Origin: Novosphingobium sp. PhB57
GTDB taxonomy: Bacteria > Pseudomonadota > Alphaproteobacteria > Sphingomonadales > Sphingomonadaceae
Direction of reading: 5' to 3'
DNA: 64,000 nt
NCBI RefSeq assembly: GCF_004342985.1
Contig: NZ_SMBO01000002.1
Location: 124,001 to 188,000 of the forward strand
Positions 23,039 to 30,646 of this stretch are shown piece by piece (the first letter of the stretch is position 1; each line of letters opens with the position of its first letter). Below the pieces are notes generated by a model that searched no databases, had not been told where the DNA came from, and was given only the letters and a program-made list of their open reading frames with translations. The translations under genes and the position numbers were made by a program.

Positions 23039-24292
23039 TCAGGCAGCGGTTTCCAGCCTTTTTCGTGCATCGAGAGGTGCCACCATTTGGTAAACGTCTC
23101 GATAACGACCGGCATTGACGGCCCAATCGTGCCGTTCCCGGACATGTTGGAGCCCGGCCTGGCGGTAGGCATCCCACGATTCGCGCGCGTCCAGCAAGCC
23201 CGCAAGTGCGGCGGCGCAGGCGGCGGGATCGTCTGGTGCGAAGAGAGTGCCGGTCTTGCCGTGAGTGACCAGTTCGCGGTGTCCGCCCACGTCGCTGGCG
23301 GCCACGAGCTTGCCCTGCGCCATGGCCTCCAGCGGCTTGAGCGGCGTGACGAGGTCCGTCAGCCGGCTCTTCTTGCGCGGATAGGCCATCATGTCGGCCA
23401 GCGCGTAATAGCGCTCCACGTCCTGATGCGGCACGCGGCCGATGAAGCGGATCGCGCCGGCAGCGGGAGAAGCCAGCGCCTGCGCCCGCAGCGCCTCCTC
23501 GCGCGGGCCTCCGCCCACCAGCAGCAGCCGCGCCAGGGGCTGGCGTTCCAGCAGCAGCGGCATGGCGGCGATCAGGTCGTCCAGCCCTTCGTAGTCGTAG
23601 AAGCTCCCGATGAAGCCGATCACCGGGCAGGCCAGGGCGCCGGCGGGGCCATCCACCTCGAACCCGAGTTCGCGGGCGAGCGCGGGATCGCGCGGGGGCG
23701 GCGCGCCGAACAGGCTGAGGTCGACACCGTTGGGCATGAGCGTGATCTTCCCCGCCGGCACGCCGCGCGCGACGAGGTCTTGGCGCAGGCCGTCGCAGAT
23801 CGTCACGACGGCATCGGCGCGCGACACCACGCGGTTCTCCAGCGCCCGGGTCAGGCGGTACTTCAGCGAGCCTTCGCGGCCCGTGCCGTTGCCGACCGCG
23901 GCATCTTCCCAGAAGGCGCGAATTTCATAGACGAGGGGAATGCCGTGGCGCCGGGCGACGCGCGCGGCGGCCGCGCCGCAGAGCGAGGGCGAGTGGGCAT
24001 GGAGCACGTCCGGCCGCCATTCGTGCACCACCCGCTCGATGGATTCGGCGAAAAGCCCGATCTCGCGCCATTCGCGCAGGACTGGCGGGCCGTCGACCGA
24101 TCCCGACGTGCGATGGAACACCAGGCCATCGGCTTCCTCCACCGCGGGGCCGGCCGCCTTGTGGCGTATGCCGGTGACGCCCCGGACTTCGAAGCCCATG
24201 GCCTCCTGCGCCTTCAGGATCGCGCGGGTGCGGAAGGTGTAGCCGCTCTGCATCGGCAGCGAATGGTCGAGGACGTGAAGGACGCGGGTCAT
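23039..24292 (-). CDS. exosortase A-associated glycosyltransferase
   Basis: A 417-residue GT-B fold, GT4-type glycosyltransferase. The N-terminus VLHVLDHSLPMQSGYTFR and the segment YEIRAFWEDAAVGNGT are hallmarks of the glycosyltransferase family tied to exosortase A (PEP-CTERM) loci. The C-terminal half has the donor-binding pattern PLKPLEAMAQGKLVAASDVGG. It likely acts in the polysaccharide made with exosortase-sorted proteins. It is divergent from the small membrane protein and O-ligase genes, 65 bp away. No exosortase gene is in the window. Confidence 0.88.
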   Translation of the reverse strand: MTRVLHVLDHSLPMQSGYTFRTRAILKAQEAMGFEVRGVTGIRHKAAGPAVEEADGLVFHRTSGSVDGPPVLREWREIGLFAESIERVVHEWRPDVLHAHSPSLCGAAAARVARRHGIPLVYEIRAFWEDAAVGNGTGREGSLKYRLTRALENRVVSRADAVVTICDGLRQDLVARGVPAGKITLMPNGVDLSLFGAPPPRDPALARELGFEVDGPAGALACPVIGFIGSFYDYEGLDDLIAAMPLLLERQPLARLLLVGGGPREEALRAQALASPAAGAIRFIGRVPHQDVERYYALADMMAYPRKKSRLTDLVTPLKPLEAMAQGKLVAASDVGGHRELVTHGKTGTLFAPDDPAACAAALAGLLDARESWDAYRQAGLQHVRERHDWAVNAGRYRDVYQMVAPLDARKRLETAA

Positions 24293-24357
24293 GAGCCAGG
24301 TCGTAAGTCTGCAAGGCTTAACGCCGCGTCAACTCCGCACTGCTAGGCCCGGCGCCG

Positions 24358-24594
24358 ATGGTCGACATCCTTGCCCTTGCCCTGAGTCACGGACTGCTGG
24401 CGCTGGCCGCCTGGCGGCTGCTGATGCGGCCGGATCTCGATGTCGAATCGGCGCGCGGGAACGCATCCTCTCCGCCCGACACGGCGCCGGCTGCAGGCGG
24501 AAAGGCCCCGGCCTCGCGGTCGAGAACCGCGCCCGTCCGCCGCGAGATGCGCTGGCCCGGCGGAGACGACCCGCGCGAGGACGGCGATGCTTGA
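24358..24594 (+). CDS. small membrane protein coupled to the O-ligase gene
   Basis: A 78-residue protein with one N-terminal hydrophobic helix (about residues 3-21, ILALALSHGLLALAAWRLL) followed by MRPDLDVE and a polar, proline-rich basic/acidic tail. It overlaps the start of the next gene by eight bases, which suggests translational coupling with the O-glycosylation ligase. No family is recognised. No clear Shine-Dalgarno sequence is seen. Location suggests a role in the exosortase-associated polysaccharide pathway; this is inference. Confidence 0.6.
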   Translation: MVDILALALSHGLLALAAWRLLMRPDLDVESARGNASSPPDTAPAAGGKAPASRSRTAPVRREMRWPGGDDPREDGDA

Positions 24595-25945
24595 CCTTGC
24601 GCTGACGGGCTTCGTCGCCTGCTTCCTGCTGATCGGCTTCCGGCGCCCGTTCCTCTGGGTGCTATGCTATCTCTACGTGGACATTGTCTCCCCGCAGATC
24701 ATCTCCTGGGGTATCCTGGCCCATCTGCCGATCTCGCTGATGGCTTTCGCGGCAGCGTTCCTGGGCTGGGTGGCCCTGGACGACAAGCGCGATTCGCGGT
24801 TCACCTGGCGGCAGGGCATCCTGGTGCTGCTGCTGCTCTATTGCGGCTTCACCACCTGGACCGCCGTATATCCGGCCGAAGCGGCGGAAAAGTGGGCCTG
24901 GGTGTGGAAGGCGCTGGTCTTCGCGATCTTCCTGCCGTTCACCCTGCGGACCCGCCTGCGGATCGAGGCGGTGGCGCTCGTGATGGTGCTGGCGGCGAGC
25001 GCGCTCATCATCGACGGCGGGCTCAAGACGGCGGGCGGCGGAGGCGGCTACGGCACGCTGCGCATCTTCGTGGAGAACAACACTGGCCTTTACGAAGGGT
25101 CGATCCTCTCGGCCGTGGCGATCTCCATCATTCCCATCATCCTCTGGCTGGTGAAGTACGGCACGGTCTTTCCGGCGGACTGGCGCGTCTATCTGTTTGC
25201 CGGAGCGCTGATCTTCGCCGCTTCGCTGATCCCGGTGGGCACGCAAGCCCGCACCGGGCTGGTGTGCCTGGGCGTGCTCTGCCTGTTCTACCTGAGGACC
25301 GCGAAGCACAAAGTGCTGATCGCCGGGGGCATGGCGCTGGCGGTGATGGTGGTGGTGCCGTTCCTGCCACCGGCCTTCCTGGCGCGCATGGGCACGATCG
25401 AGAATCACGAGGCCGACCAGTCCGCCAGCACGCGCCTGGGCGTGTGGAAATGGACCTGGGGCTATGTGAAGCAGCATCCCCTGGGCGGCGGCTTCGTGGT
25501 CAACCAGTCCAGCCGCGTCGAATACGATACCGTGGCCAAGACGACCGTGGACGGCAGCACCGAGATTCGGCGCACTCATGTGGTGGAGGAGGGCCGGGCC
25601 TTCCATTCGAGCTACTTCGAGATGTTGGGAGAGCAGGGCTTCCCCGGTTTCGGGCTATGGATCCTGCTCCAATTGACCGGCCTGCTGCAGATGGAGCAGA
25701 TCCGCCGCCGCTGGCGCAAGCGCACCGGTCCGGACGAGGCCTGGGTGGCGCCGCTGGCGGTGTCGCTCCAGCTGGCCCAGGTGGTCTACCTGATCGGATC
25801 GCTGTTCGTGGGCATCGCCTTCCAGCCGTTCATCCTCATGCTGATCGGGCTGCAATGCGGGTTCTGGAGCTATCTGAAGCGCATCGACGTGCGGCTGCCG
25901 CAAGCCCCGATTCGCCCCGCCAAGACGGCCATGCGAACCGCCTGA
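24587..25945 (+). CDS. exosortase A-associated putative O-glycosylation ligase (Wzy-like)
   Basis: A 452-residue polytopic inner-membrane protein with about ten hydrophobic helices. It matches the O-antigen ligase/polymerase-like family found beside exosortase A: N-terminal GFRRPFLWVLCYLYVDIVSPQ and the periplasmic motif FHSSYFEMLGEQGFPGF. Members are thought to join or polymerise glycans in the periplasm. The ATG at 24587 begins MLDLALTGFVACF; the frame is open further upstream within the preceding gene but without membrane character. Confidence 0.87.
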   Translation: MLDLALTGFVACFLLIGFRRPFLWVLCYLYVDIVSPQIISWGILAHLPISLMAFAAAFLGWVALDDKRDSRFTWRQGILVLLLLYCGFTTWTAVYPAEAAEKWAWVWKALVFAIFLPFTLRTRLRIEAVALVMVLAASALIIDGGLKTAGGGGGYGTLRIFVENNTGLYEGSILSAVAISIIPIILWLVKYGTVFPADWRVYLFAGALIFAASLIPVGTQARTGLVCLGVLCLFYLRTAKHKVLIAGGMALAVMVVVPFLPPAFLARMGTIENHEADQSASTRLGVWKWTWGYVKQHPLGGGFVVNQSSRVEYDTVAKTTVDGSTEIRRTHVVEEGRAFHSSYFEMLGEQGFPGFGLWILLQLTGLLQMEQIRRRWRKRTGPDEAWVAPLAVSLQLAQVVYLIGSLFVGIAFQPFILMLIGLQCGFWSYLKRIDVRLPQAPIRPAKTAMRTA

Positions 25946-26051
25946 CCCGGCTTTCGGACATCGCGCACCGGTTTTCCGCGATGAAATATTCCTAACACCC
26001 GCGGATTCCCTATCGCCCTGAAAATGCCCGGGCATTCGCATTTACGGCAAA

Positions 26052-26084
26052 TTAACCTTTAACCTTCATTGGTCCTATGGTTAA
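26052..26084 (+). promoter_or_regulatory. candidate CtrA-binding sites upstream of ctrA
   Basis: TTAACC occurs at 26052-26057 and again at 26059-26064, and ATGGTTAA (reverse complement of the CtrA motif TTAACCAT) at 26077-26084. They lie 66-98 bp before the ctrA start. The spacing is not the classic TTAA-N7-TTAA, but the cluster fits autoregulation as known in Caulobacter. Confidence 0.45.
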
Positions 26085-26149
26085 TACATGGAAATATCCG
26101 TTCCGGCTGGGGATTTGGGCCGATGGACGGGGGGCGAAAGGGAATTCCG

Positions 26150-26845
26150 ATGCGAGTGCTGCTGATCGAGGATGAACCGACTACTGCGCGGGCCATCGAA
26201 CTCATGCTGACGGCCGAAGGTTTCAACGTCTACTCCACCGATCTCGGTGAAGAAGGCCTCGATCTCGGCAAGCTCTACGATTACGACATCATTCTGCTCG
26301 ACCTCAACCTGCCGGACATGCATGGCTATGACGTGCTGAAGAAGCTGCGCGTGGCCAAAGTGCAGACGCCGGTTCTCATTCTTTCCGGCATCTCCGAAAT
26401 GGATTCGAAGGTGCGCTCGTTCGGCTTCGGCGCCGACGATTACGTGACCAAGCCGTTCCACCGCGAAGAACTGATCGCGCGTATCCACGCCGTCGTTCGT
26501 CGTTCGAAGGGCCACTCGCAGTCGGTCATCCGCACCGGCAAGCTGGTGGTGAACCTCGACGCCAAGACCGTCGAAGTCGACAGCGCCCGCGTGCACCTGA
26601 CCGGCAAGGAATATGCGATGCTGGAGCTGCTCTCGCTGCGCAAGGGCACCACGCTGACCAAGGAAATGTTCCTCAACCACCTCTACGGCGGCATGGACGA
26701 GCCGGAACTGAAGATCATCGACGTCTTCATCTGCAAGCTGCGCAAGAAGCTGGCCCACGCCTGTGGCGGCGCCAACTACATCGAGACGGTCTGGGGCCGC
26801 GGCTATGTGCTGCGCGATCCGGACGAGCTTCAGGAAGTCGCGTAA
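26150..26845 (+). CDS. ctrA: cell-cycle response regulator CtrA
   Basis: OmpR-type response regulator of 231 residues that controls cell cycle, motility and envelope genes in alphaproteobacteria. The receiver domain has Asp51 as phosphoacceptor (ILLDLNLPD), and the C-terminal winged helix contains [28 protein letters not shown] and [11 protein letters not shown]. These segments are nearly invariant in CtrA. The ATG at 26150 gives the standard [17 protein letters not shown]. Upstream TTAA motifs suggest autoregulation. The C-terminus is PDELQEVA; Ala-Ala type ClpXP tags seen in Caulobacter are not matched exactly. Confidence 0.97.
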   Translation: MRVLLIEDEPTTARAIELMLTAEGFNVYSTDLGEEGLDLGKLYDYDIILLDLNLPDMHGYDVLKKLRVAKVQTPVLILSGISEMDSKVRSFGFGADDYVTKPFHREELIARIHAVVRRSKGHSQSVIRTGKLVVNLDAKTVEVDSARVHLTGKEYAMLELLSLRKGTTLTKEMFLNHLYGGMDEPELKIIDVFICKLRKKLAHACGGANYIETVWGRGYVLRDPDELQEVA

Positions 26846-26890
26846 AACCTACCCCTTGCGCGCCCCTTGCGGGGACATGACGCGTGAACG

Positions 26891-26926
26891 GAACGGCCTG
26901 CCCCTTGGGGTGGGCCGTTTCGTTTT
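26891..26926 (+). terminator. terminator after ctrA
   Basis: Hairpin built on GGCC...GGCC with inner GCCCC/GGGGT pairing, ending in GTTTCGTTTTG. It lies 45 bp past the ctrA stop. Confidence 0.65.
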
Positions 26927-27046
26927 GCAGGCCATGTTTGTGGGGCTGGGCTGGGCACCGGCGCGTTCCGGGCGCATGCTTGGCACATGCCGATGTTTGT
27001 GCCCGCCCCGCTGGGCACCCCGACCCTGATCGATACTCGCTCTCAC

Positions 27047-27148
27047 CACCTCCTTCGTCATTGCGAGGAGGCGAAGCCGACGTGGCAATCCAGGGCGGCG
27101 TGGAACTGCCCTGGATTGCTTCGCTACGCTCGCAATGACGAAGGTGGG
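27047..27148. repeat. REP-like palindromic repeat, copy 1 (diverged)
   Basis: Outer arms TTCGTCATTGCGAG (from 27054) and CTCGCAATGACGAA (to 27142) are perfect; inner CAATCCAGGGC and CCCTGGATTG also pair. The left arm differs inside (GAGGCGAAGCCGACGTGG in place of the canonical sequence). The same family recurs at 36961-37051. Confidence 0.85.
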
Positions 27149-27170
27149 GGTGGGTCGGGCATACGGTGTC

Positions 27171-27234
27171 AAGGTGCCAAGGTGCCAAGGTGCCAGGGTG
27201 CCAGAGTGCCAGAGTGCCAGAGTGCCAGAGTGCG
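27171..27234. repeat. 8-bp tandem repeat, 8 copies
   Basis: Units in order: AAGGTGCC three times, AGGGTGCC once, AGAGTGCC three times, AGAGTGCG once. The change from AAGG to AGAG along the array suggests stepwise expansion. It lies 157 bp before trmB. Confidence 0.95.
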
Positions 27235-27391
27235 AGGCACAGGGCGCGCAGGACCGGACCGAAACCTTACCCCCAATCACACACAAAAGGCCCACGAAAC
27301 CCCACCCTCGGCCGGTAAATCGCCGCCTTCACGGCCCCGTCAGCGGCTGCCACGTTGACCTTGCCCCGCATCGGTGCCAGTGGCCCGCGCC

Positions 27392-28123
27392 ATGACGGCT
27401 CACAAATCCGGCGATCCGACCACGCTCAACCGCCTTTACGGCCGCGCCAAGGGCAAGCCCCTCCGCGCGGGCCAGCAGGCGCTGGTCGACAACCTGCTGC
27501 CGCGAATCGCGGTTCCCCTCGAAGGTCCGGTGACGGCCGAGCTGCTGTTCGGCGAGAATTGCCCGCTCCATTTCGAGATCGGCTTCGGCGGCGGCGAGCA
27601 CCTGGCTTTCCGTGCGGACCTGCTGCCGGGGCATGGCTTCATCGGTGCAGAGCCCTTCATCAATGGCGTGGCGCAGGCGCTCACCCATGTCTCGGGCGAG
27701 AATCCGGTAGGCGGCGGGCCGGCGCAGCCGCCGCTCGGCAACGTCCGCATCCATCACGGCGATGCCCTGGAAGTGCTCTCGCGCATTCCGGACGGCTCGC
27801 TCTCGTTCCTCTACCTGCTGCACCCGGACCCCTGGCCCAAGGCGCGCCACGCCAAGCGGCGCATGATGAACGACGGCCCGGTGAACATGTTCGCGGCCAA
27901 GCTCAAGCCCGGCGGCGAATTCCGCTTCGGCACCGACCATGCGGTCTACGTGCGCCATGCGCTGATGGTGATGCAGCGCCATACCGACCAGTTCGAGTGG
28001 CTTTGCAACAAGCCGCAGGACTTCCAGGTCCGTCCCGGCGGCTGGCCGGAAACGCGCTACGAAAACAAGGCGCGCACCGTCTATGGGCATGAGGTCTGGT
28101 ATTTCCGCTATCGCCGGAAGTGA
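27392..28123 (+). CDS. trmB: tRNA (guanine-N7-)-methyltransferase
   Basis: SAM-dependent enzyme that makes m7G46 in tRNA. The 243-residue protein has the SAM site FEIGFGGGEHL, the GAEPFINGV segment, and the TrmB signatures LHPDPWPKARHAKRRM and FGTDHAVYV. The ATG at 27392 is chosen; a GTG at 27374 is in frame and would add six residues. No clear ribosome-binding site precedes either. Confidence 0.94.
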   Translation: MTAHKSGDPTTLNRLYGRAKGKPLRAGQQALVDNLLPRIAVPLEGPVTAELLFGENCPLHFEIGFGGGEHLAFRADLLPGHGFIGAEPFINGVAQALTHVSGENPVGGGPAQPPLGNVRIHHGDALEVLSRIPDGSLSFLYLLHPDPWPKARHAKRRMMNDGPVNMFAAKLKPGGEFRFGTDHAVYVRHALMVMQRHTDQFEWLCNKPQDFQVRPGGWPETRYENKARTVYGHEVWYFRYRRK

Positions 28124-28152
28124 GCGGGAAGTGACGTCGTGGAGATGACGTC

Positions 28153-28173
28153 GTCCCGGACTTGATCCGGGAC
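28153..28173. repeat. short palindrome (GTCCCGGA / TCCGGGAC)
   Basis: Perfect 8-bp arms around CTTGA, 29 bp after the trmB stop. The sequence resembles a short REP-type palindrome common in alphaproteobacterial spacers (general knowledge); only one copy was noticed here. Confidence 0.6.
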
Positions 28174-28229
28174 CGCGGGCCATGACCAGCCCAAATCGCG
28201 GGCAGGCGTTCTTCCGAACGGTATGTCTG

Positions 28230-28268
28230 AAAAAGCGGCGCCCGGCATGACCCGGGCGCCGCTTTTTT
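28230..28268. terminator. bidirectional terminator between trmB and maeB
   Basis: Strong hairpin: AAAAAGCGGCGCCCGG, a short loop, then CCGGGCGCCGCTTTTTT. It ends with T runs on both strands between convergent genes. Confidence 0.9.
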
Positions 28269-28270
28269 CG

Positions 28271-30532
28271 TTACCCGGCGATTCCGGCCGCAGCCAGTAC
28301 CGCCAGCGTCAGCACGTCGGGTGCCAGTGCGGTCATCGGCACGATCTGCACCGGCTTTTCCGCGCCCAGCAGCATCGGCCCGATCGAGGTGGTGCCGCCG
28401 ATCTCCTTGAGCAGCTTGGCCGAGATATTGGCCGACTGCAGGCCCGGCATGATCAGCACGTTGGCAGGCGCCGAAAGGCGGCTGAAGGGATAGAGCGCCA
28501 TGATCTTCGGGTTCAGCGCCGCGTCGGGGGCCATTTCGCCTTCGTATTCGAAGTCGGGCTGTTCCTCGTCGAGGATGCGGATCGCCTCGCGGGTCTGTTC
28601 CAGCCACTTGCCCGACGGATTGCCGAACGTGGAGTAGCTGAGGAAGGCCACGCGCGGTTCATGGCCCAGGCGGCGGGCGACGGCCGCGGTTTCCTTGGCG
28701 ATCACCGCGAGCTGCTCGGCGGTGGGGCGCTCGTTGATGGTGGTGTCGGCCATGAACACCGTGTGGTTCTTGCCCACCAGCATGTGGATGCCGAAGGCCA
28801 GCTTGCCCTCGGCCGGATCCAGCACGCGGCGCACTTCCTTGATCGACTGCGCGAAGGGGCGGGTCATGCCGGTGATAAGGCCGTCACCCACGCCCAGCTT
28901 GAGCAGGCCGGAAGCGAAGATGTTGCGATCGGTATTGACCATGCGCTGCACGTCGCGCTGCAGGAAGCCGCGACGTTTCAGGCGTTCGTAAAGCATCTCC
29001 ACCATCGGGGCGACATGCTCGGAGACCATCGAATTCTCGATATGGAAGCTCTCCGGGTTGGGCACGCCCAGCTCGGCCATCTTGTCGAGGATGACCTGGG
29101 TGCGGCCGACCAGCACGGGTTCGCCATAGCCGAAGTCGCGGTACTGGATCGCCGCGCGCAGCACCACTTCGTTGTCCGCTTCGGCGAAGATCATGCGCTT
29201 GGGATTGGCGCGGACCTGTTCGTAGACGCGGGTGAGCACCGAAGTGGTGGGATTGAGGCGCGCCTTGAGCTGGTCGCGGTAGGCCTCGAAGTCCTCGATC
29301 GGGCGCTTGGCGACGCCCGAATCCATGGCTGCCTTGGCCACCGCCATGGGCACGACTTCCATCAGGCGCGGATCGAAGGGCGCGGGGATGATGTAGTCGC
29401 GGCCGAACTGCTGCGATTCGCCGTAAGCGACGGCCACGTCCTCGTGGACCTGCTCGCGCGCCAGTTCGGCGATGGCCGTGGCGGCCGCGATCTTCATCTC
29501 TTCATTGATGGCGGTGGCGCTGACATCCAGCGCGCCGCGGAAGATGAAGGGGAAGCCCAGCACGTTGTTGACCTGGTTCGGATAGTCCGAACGGCCGGTG
29601 GCGACGATGGCATCGGGGCGCACGGCCTTGGCTTCGGGCGGGGTGATTTCCGGGTCCGGGTTGGCCATGGCGAAGATGATCGGCTCGGGCGCCATGGTCT
29701 TGACCATCTCGGGCGTGATCGCGCCCTTGGCCGAGAGGCCGAGAACGACGTCCGCGCCTTCGAGCGCTTCGGCCAGCGTGCGCCGGTCGGTCTTCACTGC
29801 GTGGGCGGACTTGAACTGGTCCACGCGTTCGCGGCCCGGATAGATCACGCCGCGCGTATCGCAGACGAGCACGTTTTCGTGGCGCACGCCCATCGACTTG
29901 ATCAGCGCGGTGCAGGCCAGCGCCGAAGCGCCTGCGCCGTTCACCACGACCTTGACGTCCTCCAGCTTGCGGCCGGTGATGAGGCAGGCGTTGATCAGGC
30001 CGGCGGCGGCGATGATCGCGGTGCCGTGCTGGTCGTCATGCATGACCGGGATGTTCATCCGTTCGCGCAGGGCCTGCTCGATGATGAAGCATTCGGGCGC
30101 CTTGATATCCTCAAGGTTGATGCCGCCGAAGCTGGGCTCCATCATGGCGATGGCCTCGATCAGCGCGTCGGTATCCTCGCTGGCGAGTTCGATATCGATG
30201 GAATCGACGTCGGCGAAGCGCTTGAACAGCACTGCCTTGCCTTCCATCACAGGCTTCGATGCCAGGGCGCCGAGGTTGCCCATGCCCAGGATCGCGGTGC
30301 CGTTCGAGATCACTGCAACGAGGTTGCCCTTCGCGGTGTAATCGTAGGCCGTGGCGGGATCGTCGGCGATGGCCTGGACCGGAACGGCGACGCCCGGCGA
30401 ATAGGCAAGCGAGAGGTCGCGTTGCGTGGCCATGGGCTTTGACGCAATGATCTCGATCTTACCGGGGCGGATGGTGTTGTGATAGAACAGCGCTTCGCGC
30501 TCGGTGAACTGGATCTTCGACTTTTCGGACAA
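28271..30532 (-). CDS. maeB: NADP-dependent malic enzyme with C-terminal phosphotransacetylase-like domain (MaeB)
   Basis: Decarboxylates malate to pyruvate with NADP reduction. The 753-residue multidomain form is typical of proteobacterial MaeB. The malic domain contains LAYSPGVAVPVQAIADDP and YTAKGNLVAVISNGTA, and the metal site lies near DIKAPECFIIEQ and MHDDQHGTAI. The nucleotide-binding loop is VVVNGAGASALACT. From about residue 430 on is the phosphotransacetylase-like domain (MIFAEADNEVVLRAA), thought to be regulatory rather than catalytic. It is divergent from mutS. Confidence 0.96.
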   Translation of the reverse strand: MSEKSKIQFTEREALFYHNTIRPGKIEIIASKPMATQRDLSLAYSPGVAVPVQAIADDPATAYDYTAKGNLVAVISNGTAILGMGNLGALASKPVMEGKAVLFKRFADVDSIDIELASEDTDALIEAIAMMEPSFGGINLEDIKAPECFIIEQALRERMNIPVMHDDQHGTAIIAAAGLINACLITGRKLEDVKVVVNGAGASALACTALIKSMGVRHENVLVCDTRGVIYPGRERVDQFKSAHAVKTDRRTLAEALEGADVVLGLSAKGAITPEMVKTMAPEPIIFAMANPDPEITPPEAKAVRPDAIVATGRSDYPNQVNNVLGFPFIFRGALDVSATAINEEMKIAAATAIAELAREQVHEDVAVAYGESQQFGRDYIIPAPFDPRLMEVVPMAVAKAAMDSGVAKRPIEDFEAYRDQLKARLNPTTSVLTRVYEQVRANPKRMIFAEADNEVVLRAAIQYRDFGYGEPVLVGRTQVILDKMAELGVPNPESFHIENSMVSEHVAPMVEMLYERLKRRGFLQRDVQRMVNTDRNIFASGLLKLGVGDGLITGMTRPFAQSIKEVRRVLDPAEGKLAFGIHMLVGKNHTVFMADTTINERPTAEQLAVIAKETAAVARRLGHEPRVAFLSYSTFGNPSGKWLEQTREAIRILDEEQPDFEYEGEMAPDAALNPKIMALYPFSRLSAPANVLIMPGLQSANISAKLLKEIGGTTSIGPMLLGAEKPVQIVPMTALAPDVLTLAVLAAAGIAG

Positions 30533-30646
30533 GCGATTTCTCCCGATTTGGGAGTGGCCCTAACGAATGTTCTCGCCACGCGATAGGGGAAAGGCGGCGC
30601 CCCGGCGCTTCACAAAAAGGGACGCGCGGGGCTAACGCTCACAGCC

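Larger units (their letters stand above)
26846..27391. other. repeat-rich spacer between ctrA and trmB
   Basis: 546 bp without a convincing gene. It holds the ctrA terminator, a ~100-bp REP-like palindrome and an 8-bp tandem repeat, each listed separately. Open frames here have no recognisable similarity and consist largely of the repeats. Confidence 0.7.

Noticed and set aside
27171..27234. Short array considered as CRISPR
   Set aside because: Units are 8 bp with no spacers and no cas genes nearby.
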